In this document: piece by piece, positions 6,915-11,972 of the stretch
Layout of the letters: the number at the start of each line of letters is the position of its first letter
Numbering within the stretch: position 1 is the stretch's first letter
Source of the DNA: Alkalibaculum bacchi
GTDB lineage: Bacteria; Bacillota; Clostridia; Eubacteriales; Alkalibacteraceae
NCBI RefSeq assembly: GCF_937875145.1
Contig: NZ_CALNCS010000009.1
Coordinates: 1-11,972 of the forward strand
Length of the DNA stretch: 11,972 bases
Reading direction: 5' to 3'
Position numbers and translations under genes: made by a program
Notes under the pieces: model-generated
Seen by the model: the letters and a program-made list of their open reading frames with translations, nothing else
What the model was told of the DNA's origin: nothing
The model's database searches: none

Positions 6915-8126
6915 ATGAGCTTAAATGAACGTTTATTTGTGACAAGGGCGCAGGCTGTGGAGGCCTTATTCTCAAGGTGGAGTCCAGAGAAAAGGACCCA
7001 AAGGATACCAATTCAGGAAGCTCTAGGTAGGGTTACATCAATAGATGTTTATTCGAAAAACACCCTTCCTGTATATCGCTCATCAAAATGCGATGGCATT
7101 GCTGTTCGTTCAAAGGATTTTGAAGAGGGAATCCCCGACACGAAAGATTGGAAAAAAGGAATCGACTTTGTTCAAGCGGATACAGGGGATGATTTTGATG
7201 ATGAATTCGATGCAGTTATTCCCATTGAAAACGTTTCTTATGATGGAGAGGGGCGTTTGGAACTTTCTTCTAAGATAAACGTAGTTCCTGGTGCCCGTAT
7301 TAAAAATAAGGGAGAAACGGTAGTTAAAGGCGACCTGCTTGTAAAAGCCCATACCGTTCTTCAGCCCCCTCATCTATGCGTACTGGCAACGGGAGGATAT
7401 GAGCAAGTAGAAGTCTATGATAGACCCAAGGTAGCCTATATTCCAACAGGAAGTGAATTAGTGCCTCTAGGAACGAAACCTAATCGAGGGCAAAATATAG
7501 AATCTAATGGAATAATGGTTCAAAGTGCAGTAGAACAATGGGGAGGAGAACTCATCACCTACCCTATTGTAAAAGATCATGTGGAATCTCTAAGGGAAAC
7601 CTTGATGGAGGCTATTTCTACCGCAGATATGGTAATCATTAACGGTGGTTCAGCTAAGGGAGAAGAAGACTATAATGGGAGTCTTGTGGCAGAAGAGTCC
7701 AGCTGGATACAGCATGGTGTTTTCTGCGTACCTGGAAGACCGGCAGCCTTAGCAATGATTCAAGATAAACCGGTAATCAATATGCCAGGACCACCTTTGG
7801 CATGTTTTAGCCTTTTGGATTGGTGTATCATCCCAATGGTACGTAGATTTTTACAATTACCTGCTCCTATTCGTCCTAAAGTAAAAGCCGTACTACAAGA
7901 TGAAATCAACAAGCCAGGGCCCTACGAGTTTTATGGACGCATTGAGTTAAGAAGGAAAGCAGATAAATTTGTAGCCCATGTCCTAACCTTTGATTATAAT
8001 TTTCCAGACATGATGTCCAGATGTAACGGGCTCTTTATTGCACCTATAGGCAGACAAAAGTTTCTACCAGGAGAGGAAATCCTCGTGGAGTTATTGTGTG
8101 GTGAAGAATTTATCCCATATGACTAA
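6915..8126 (+). CDS. Divergent MoeA-like protein (molybdopterin molybdotransferase fold)
   Basis: Canonical MoeA inserts molybdate into adenylated molybdopterin to form Moco. This 403-residue protein has the MoeA domain order and length: an N-terminal MoeA_N region with SSKCDGIAVR (56-65, canonical S-A-M-D-G-Y-A), a central MoCF-binding domain with TGSEL (178-182), NGGSAKGEEDY (243-253), PGRP (273-276) and MPGPPL (290-295), then a C-terminal beta domain. Several usually invariant positions differ: the LPGNP motif is MPGPP, GGVSVG is GGSAKG, and MDGYA is CDGIA. The aspartate of the DG pair and the DY of the molybdate-site loop are kept. It is probably a specialised paralogue rather than the housekeeping enzyme, perhaps acting on another metal or ligand. 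It lies two bases after the DUF364 gene, with GTGAGGA eight bases upstream of its start. Confidence 0.82.
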   Translation: MSLNERLFVTRAQAVEALFSRWSPEKRTQRIPIQEALGRVTSIDVYSKNTLPVYRSSKCDGIAVRSKDFEEGIPDTKDWKKGIDFVQADTGDDFDDEFDAVIPIENVSYDGEGRLELSSKINVVPGARIKNKGETVVKGDLLVKAHTVLQPPHLCVLATGGYEQVEVYDRPKVAYIPTGSELVPLGTKPNRGQNIESNGIMVQSAVEQWGGELITYPIVKDHVESLRETLMEAISTADMVIINGGSAKGEEDYNGSLVAEESSWIQHGVFCVPGRPAALAMIQDKPVINMPGPPLACFSLLDWCIIPMVRRFLQLPAPIRPKVKAVLQDEINKPGPYEFYGRIELRRKADKFVAHVLTFDYNFPDMMSRCNGLFIAPIGRQKFLPGEEILVELLCGEEFIPYD

Positions 8127-8158
8127 TGCGTAGGGGCGAACAGTGTTCGCTCGCTTAA
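8127..8158. repeat. Palindromic GTAGGGGCGAAC-type intergenic repeat
   Basis: GCGAAC (8136-8141) and GTTCGC (8145-8150) form a perfect hairpin around AGT, preceded by GCGTAGGGG. Repeats beginning GTAGGGGCGA with a variable palindrome are frequent between genes in many bacteria (from memory). It starts directly after the MoeA-like stop and may separate or stabilise transcripts. No T-run follows, so it is not a standard terminator. Confidence 0.6.
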
Positions 8159-8225
8159 GGGAACAACTTATTCTACAGGATTTGTAAAGAAGAAGTGCCA
8201 GAACGATTAGAGAGGAGTATGGTAG

Positions 8226-8750
8226 ATGCATGTCTTTCTAACAGGTGAAATACAAATAGGAAAAAGCACGGTCATCAATAAGACGATTGCTTTAGTAAAT
8301 AAAAACATAGGAGGTTTTCAAACCTACTTCGGTCCAGATAGAGGACTTCCCAATAGGCGATTGTATCTGAACTCGGCTGCAAAATCTAAGATTATCCGTG
8401 AAGAAAATGCAGTAGTTCAATTTAGAGAAGGAGAAATCCCTTTGGCACAAAGTGAAAAATTTGATACTTATGGGGCAAAGATCATTCGGGACGCTAGAAA
8501 AGAATCAAATTTGATTATAATGGATGAATGCGGAAATCTGGAGCGCCAAGCGATCTTATTTCAACGTGAAATCCTAGATACTTTAGATGGAAATATTCCA
8601 ATTCTCGGCATTATCAAACAAGATAGTAGTGGATGGACAGATTGCATAAGAAATCATCCAAGGGTGAGGATTATTACGGTTACAAAGGAAAATCGAAACG
8701 AGCTCCCAATGATTATTGAAGATTACATACTGAAGGGTGAAGATTACTAA
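8226..8750 (+). CDS. THEP1-like P-loop nucleoside triphosphatase
   Basis: This 174-residue cytoplasmic protein fits the NTPase_1 (THEP1) family, small P-loop enzymes that hydrolyse nucleoside triphosphates and whose roles are mostly unknown. It starts with MHVFLTGEIQIGKST, the Walker A loop at residues 7-14, and has the family GGF signature at 29-31. Walker B is LIIMDE (96-101), continuing as CGNLE where typical members have IGxME. The usual GPxGxGK-type loop is changed to GEIQIGKS. The ATG at 8226 has AGAGGAG eight bases upstream. It lies 99 bp after the MoeA-like gene, the gap being filled partly by a palindromic repeat, and 59 bp before the permease remnant. A role as energy-coupling or chaperone partner of the metal cluster is inference from context only. 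Confidence 0.75.
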   Translation: MHVFLTGEIQIGKSTVINKTIALVNKNIGGFQTYFGPDRGLPNRRLYLNSAAKSKIIREENAVVQFREGEIPLAQSEKFDTYGAKIIRDARKESNLIIMDECGNLERQAILFQREILDTLDGNIPILGIIKQDSSGWTDCIRNHPRVRIITVTKENRNELPMIIEDYILKGEDY

Positions 8751-8809
8751 ATAGTTAGTTTGTCATGTTGTATAGAAGGTTTTGTTTTGTTAATTTGGAA
8801 AGGTAGAGG

Positions 8810-9235
8810 ATGAAAATGAAAAGTGCAAATAAAAAAAGAATGATTATTCTTGGGCTTATGGTTCTGCTTGTTTTTACAATCTTTCTCTCTTTTCGATTTG
8901 GACGATACCCTATTGCCACAAAAGAATTAATAGGAATTCTCGCTTCCAAAATCTTTCCCATAGATTCATTCTGGACAGTACGCACCGAGACCGTGTTTTT
9001 CAATATACGTTTGCCACGAATTCTCTTATCCGTTTTAGTTGGCGCTTCCCTTTCAGCAGCAGGGGCAGCCTATCAAGGTGTTTTTCAAAATCCCATGGCG
9101 GCTCCCGACGTATTGGGGGCTTCAGCTGGAGCGGCATTTGGGGCTGCCCTTGCCATCCTTCATTATAGTAATAGTTATATGATTACCATAAGTGCCTTTT
9201 GCTTTAGCCTTTTAACCGAGGGGGAATTAGAATGA
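8810..9235 (+). pseudogene. Truncated FecCD permease, remnant of a second importer
   Basis: The frame encodes 141 residues and matches the first 40 percent of a FecCD permease: a first membrane helix, RLPR, LVGASLSAAGAAYQ, QNPMAAPDVLGASAGAAFGA. It follows the intact permease closely until about its residue 142 (ITISAFCFSLL against IQLCAFVFGLL). It then runs into TEGELE and a stop, which bear no resemblance to a permease. The stop overlaps the start of the next lipoprotein gene as ATGA. About 200 permease codons and a whole ATPase gene are missing compared with the intact operon, pointing to a deletion of roughly 1.4 kb with a junction near 9200-9217. TEGELE may be the last residues of the lost ATPase. 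Too few membrane segments remain for transport. Starts at 8810 and 8816 are both possible. Confidence 0.85.
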
Positions 9236-10271
9236 AAAAGAAGTTACTTTCCATGTTACTCGTAGTGTTATTGTTGTTATCTATGACAGCTGGGTGTAAC
9301 AACAGCCAACCAAGCAGCACAGATGCAGACCACAACAGGACGTAGTAAACGAGGAAAAAACCACTAGTTTTACCGATTCGGCAGGACGAGAAGTAGAGGT
9401 GCCAGCCAATATTACAAAAATTGTACCATCTGGATCCTTGGCACAAATCGTATTATTTGCTTTAGCACCAGATATGTTTGTTGGACTATCAGGAGAATGG
9501 GACCCAAGTGCAGAAGAGTACATAGAGACGGCATACTATGAACTTCCAGTTTTAGGTCAATTTTATGGAAAAGATGATCTCAATCTTGAAGAAATAGCAA
9601 AGGTAGATCCTCAAATAATCATCGATGTTGGAGAATCCAAGTCCTCTATTGTAGAAGATATGGATGGTATATCGGAGCAAGTAGGAATACCCACTGTGCA
9701 TATTGAAGCTACAACCGATACTATGGGAGAAGCCTATAGGACATTAGGTAAGCTTCTAGGTAGAGAAAAAGAAGCAGAAGCACTGGCAGAGTATTGTGAC
9801 AAGGCAAATGCCGATACGAAAGATCTAATGGATAAGATGGGCGAAGATGGAAAGGTAGATTTGATTTATAGTACTGGAGAGGATGGCCTCAGTGTACTAG
9901 CAAAAGACTCTTTCCATGCGGAGATTATTGACAAAGTCAGTAATAATATCGCTGTTGTAGATGATATTTCCAGCAAAGGCAGTGGAAATCCTGTAGATAT
10001 GGAACAAATTATTACGTGGGATCCTGATGTGATCATTTTGGCTCCCAATAGCGCCTATAGTTCTGTAGGGGAAGACGAAACATGGCAACAATTAAAGGCC
10101 ATTAAAAATGGAAACTACTATGAGGTACCATCAGGTCCTTATAATTGGATGGGTTTTCCACCTTCTGTCAATCGCTATATGGGTATGATCTGGATTACTC
10201 AATTGCTCTATCCAGAAGAAGCAGGATATGATACAGGTAGGCATTTGCGGAATAGGCAAATTATAATGTAA
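9232..10271 (+). pseudogene. Frameshifted substrate-binding lipoprotein of the second importer
   Basis: From the ATG at 9232 (GAGGGGG upstream) a clear lipoprotein signal is read, MKKKLLSMLLVV followed by lipobox MTAGC with the cysteine at residue 22. The frame stops at TAG 9343-9345. The rest of the binding protein continues in another frame, open from 9300: EEKTTSFTDSAGREVEVPANITKIVPSG, then a normal type III binding fold to SGPYNWMGFPPSVNRYMGMIWITQLLYP. One base appears to be missing between 9300 and 9342 (or two extra). The end, GYDT then GRHLRNRQIIM, is also odd: the expected C-terminal helix is absent, and about 30 further codons stay open in frame after the TAA. The mature domain is otherwise well kept, so the frameshift is recent or is a sequencing error. 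It differs greatly from the intact binding protein and may have had a different ligand. Confidence 0.85.
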
Positions 10272-10361
10272 ATATTTAGGAAACTCACGTATAAAGAATT
10301 TTTCCAGAAAAATTTAGGTAGAAATCAGTTTTTTATTCAAGTTCTATACCATAGTTTTCAA

Positions 10362-10412
10362 AAAGGGTAAATTTAATAAACCTTCATAATAAGGATTTTA
10401 AATTTATCCTTT
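10362..10412 (-). terminator. Long AT-rich terminator hairpin after the second transposase
   Basis: AAAGGGTAAATTTAA (10362-10376) pairs with TTAAATTTATCCTTT (10398-10412) over 15 positions with a single G-U. The inner loop contains a further CCTT/AAGG pairing. Read on the minus strand, the stem ends in CCCTTTTTG, a T-run suited to terminating the transposase transcript. The far arm overlaps the transposase stop codon. Confidence 0.65.
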
Positions 10413-11841
10413 ATGCTATTAAAGGCTTTAAGCTTCTAATCAATTCGTAGTCGTTCATCTTATCCGCTAGTATCACTGTAATGAGCTGAGTAATACCAGC
10501 TAGTAACATATCCGATTTTATTGTGGCTAAGTTTCTCGTTTTAGGATTGCCACAACCCATAGGCTCTTTGAAATGGTTGATTGTTCTTTCAATCACAGCC
10601 CGGTTTTTGTAAACACTTGACCATGAGTCGGTATCTCTCACTGTACCAGGATACATTCGTAAATCTCGGTTAATAGGAACATTTACAGTCCTGCCTTCTC
10701 GTGAAGGAGTGCAAGGATTTTGGCAGTAACACACTGGATTTTTTCCTTTGTAGTGAGTATCAGGGCAAATGAATTTTAATCTTGTACGAGTCTTGTCATA
10801 ATTAATACCTTTAAACTTAAAGGCCTTCGTAGCGTCACGAGGGCATACTGGCCAACCAGATTCATTAAAAGCAGGGTCTGCTATATCCTCTGACTTTGGA
10901 CTTTTTCTAAGAGGAATAAATGCTTTTTTAAAATGACATTCCTTTAGTAAAAAAGGATAAATCTTATACGTGTCGAAAGCAGCGTCTCCTAAAAATACTT
11001 CTGGCTTAATCTTTGGATGTAGAGCTAAAAAGTTTGAAATTACAGGCTTTAAGGATTTGCTATCGTCAACTGTCTTTTCATTTTCAGGATCGTCTTCCAT
11101 GACTTCTAGTTCAAGCTCTGGATTTTCTACTTTGAATTTACGATCAAAACAAGTAATATCCCTTACAATGCCTAACCCATTTGTAAGAATCCCAAATTTA
11201 TAGGCATAGCAGAACTTGCCATTAGCATACATTCTTCTTATTTCGTCATTAACAGAGGATACTTTAGGCATTCTAGAATAAGCGATATTATGTATGTGAT
11301 CGTTTGACTTATCTTTGTTCGAGGCTTTGACCTGTCGAATAATTTTGTTTAAGAACTTATCATTATTTTCAGCAACATATGTTTCAATACCTGTGGTATC
11401 ATAAATCAACATAGAAGCGAGATTCTTATCAATACGTTCACATATGGGTTCAGTGAGATCAACAAGTTCATGAAACATCTCTTCAAGCTGTGGAACAAAA
11501 TCCTGTTTAAAGCGAGTAAACTGAGCATCATCAGGAACACTTTCAATGCCACAAAACTCACGGAGTTCTTTTGAAAACTGAAGAAAGATGCGAAGTAGTG
11601 CTATTGTTGGAATACCAAAGATTTTCTGTAAGAGAAAAATGCTTAACATGGACCACAAAGAGTATTTACGATGACATCCCAATGCGTTATAATAAGAGGT
11701 ATAGAACGAAAATGGAATCAATGATTTTAAATCAAGATATTCATCAAGCAACTGTAAAAATTTAGGTTTATCATTTAGAAGTAGTACATTACATTCATTA
11801 AAAGTTTCAAAAAGAGAGAGTTGTTTACATTGGTTTTTCAT
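10411..11841 (-). CDS. IS4/IS5-superfamily DDE transposase
   Basis: This 476-residue protein is not closely related to the IS1182 transposase at the other end. An InsH-like N-terminal domain (about 20-130) contains the PDDAQFTRF segment. The catalytic residues can be read as D148 (IYDTTGIETY), D286 (LGDAAFD) and E418 with K425 in AVIERTINHFK, the E-x6-K pattern of the superfamily. A cysteine-rich stretch (C333, C359, C371, C373, C377) lies before the last catalytic block. A short acidic region (248-260, EDDPENE) sits between the first and second catalytic aspartates. The start has AAAGGTG nine bases upstream. It is full length with no frameshift and therefore probably functional. I assign the superfamily but not the exact IS family. 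Confidence 0.88.
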   Translation of the reverse strand: MKNQCKQLSLFETFNECNVLLLNDKPKFLQLLDEYLDLKSLIPFSFYTSYYNALGCHRKYSLWSMLSIFLLQKIFGIPTIALLRIFLQFSKELREFCGIESVPDDAQFTRFKQDFVPQLEEMFHELVDLTEPICERIDKNLASMLIYDTTGIETYVAENNDKFLNKIIRQVKASNKDKSNDHIHNIAYSRMPKVSSVNDEIRRMYANGKFCYAYKFGILTNGLGIVRDITCFDRKFKVENPELELEVMEDDPENEKTVDDSKSLKPVISNFLALHPKIKPEVFLGDAAFDTYKIYPFLLKECHFKKAFIPLRKSPKSEDIADPAFNESGWPVCPRDATKAFKFKGINYDKTRTRLKFICPDTHYKGKNPVCYCQNPCTPSREGRTVNVPINRDLRMYPGTVRDTDSWSSVYKNRAVIERTINHFKEPMGCGNPKTRNLATIKSDMLLAGITQLITVILADKMNDYELIRSLKPLIA

Positions 11842-11884
11842 TGTCTAGTCACCTTTCAATCGTAGGATTTTGTGTGGTAACTTA

Positions 11885-11913
11885 ATTTTACACGATTTCA
11901 TGGGGACGGACAA
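11885..11913 (-). promoter_or_regulatory. Promoter candidate for the second transposase
   Basis: On the minus strand TTGTCC (complement of 11908-11913) and TAAAAT (complement of 11885-11890) are 17 bp apart, about 40 bp upstream of the start codon. Each hexamer matches consensus only partly. If it is used, part of the promoter may lie outside the element. Confidence 0.35.
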
Positions 11914-11922
11914 CTGAAATAC

Positions 11923-11959
11923 AAAGAGCAAAGCCTTCATATCGTTGGCTTTGCTCTTT
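11923..11959. terminator. Perfect 13-bp hairpin, possible terminator
   Basis: AAAGAGCAAAGCC (11923-11935) and GGCTTTGCTCTTT (11947-11959) are exact complements around an 11-nt loop. On either strand the stem ends in a short T-run, so it may be a bidirectional terminator for a gene beyond the window or the scar of a gene end interrupted by the insertion sequence. Confidence 0.6.
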
Positions 11960-11972
11960 CTGCAATTATCTA

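Larger units (their letters stand above)
10284..11899 (-). mobile_element. Second insertion sequence, IS4/IS5-type DDE, boundaries uncertain
   Basis: A complete DDE transposase gene defines the element. I could not find convincing terminal inverted repeats. The best candidate is a weak match between ACGTATAAAG near 10287 and the complement of the stretch near 11886-11893 (CGTGTAAAAT), so the limits given are approximate. The element sits directly downstream of the decayed binding-protein gene, whose C-terminus is abnormal, consistent with insertion there. No target-site duplication is visible. Confidence 0.4.

Noticed and set aside
9232..9345. Programmed frameshift in the second lipoprotein gene
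   Set aside because: No slippery heptamer or downstream stem was seen in 9300-9342, and such frameshifting is not known for binding proteins. A mutation or sequencing error is simpler.
1..11972. Composite transposon made by the two insertion sequences
   Set aside because: The transposases belong to different families and the ends do not match, so they could not mobilise the interior together.

Overview
The window looks like chromosomal DNA from a low-GC, anaerobic Gram-positive bacterium of the Clostridia. The reasons are AT-rich codon use, strong AGGAGG-type ribosome binding sites, Firmicutes-type lipoprotein signal peptides, a consensus sigma-A promoter, clostridial-style insertion sequences, and short palindromic intergenic repeats. 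No species can be named from the sequence alone.

Layout. Positions 1-1636 hold an IS1182-type insertion sequence with its transposase on the minus strand. Next to it, also on the minus strand, is a small G3E-like P-loop GTPase (1652-2293) with two CxxC pairs. From a divergent intergenic region with a near-perfect promoter (TTGACA-N17-TATAAT, 2476-2504) runs a complete FecBCD-type ABC importer operon: permease (2706-3743), ATPase (3743-4537) and substrate-binding lipoprotein (4551-5630), closed by an intrinsic terminator (5642-5687). About 390 bp of non-coding repeat-rich DNA follows (hairpin modules, a REP-like element, an extended -10 promoter candidate).

A second plus-strand set starts at 6079. 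It contains a DUF4213/DUF364 protein (putative heavy-metal chelation family), a divergent MoeA-like protein (molybdopterin molybdotransferase fold, altered motifs) and a THEP1-like P-loop NTPase. After these come the remains of a second FecBCD transporter: a permease cut after about 135 residues, no ATPase gene, and a substrate-binding lipoprotein gene with a frameshift and an atypical C-terminus. A second, unrelated DDE insertion sequence (transposase 10411-11841, minus strand) closes the window.

How the genes may work together (inference). Importer, DUF364 protein, MoeA-like protein, THEP1-like NTPase and metal-type GTPase together suggest a system that takes up a metal or metal chelate and handles or inserts it, with a pterin-type ligand as one possibility. 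Molybdenum, tungsten or a related metal is the natural guess from the MoeA fold, but the sequence does not show the substrate. One transporter is intact and the other is decayed, and both flanks carry transposable elements, so this is a locus under rearrangement.
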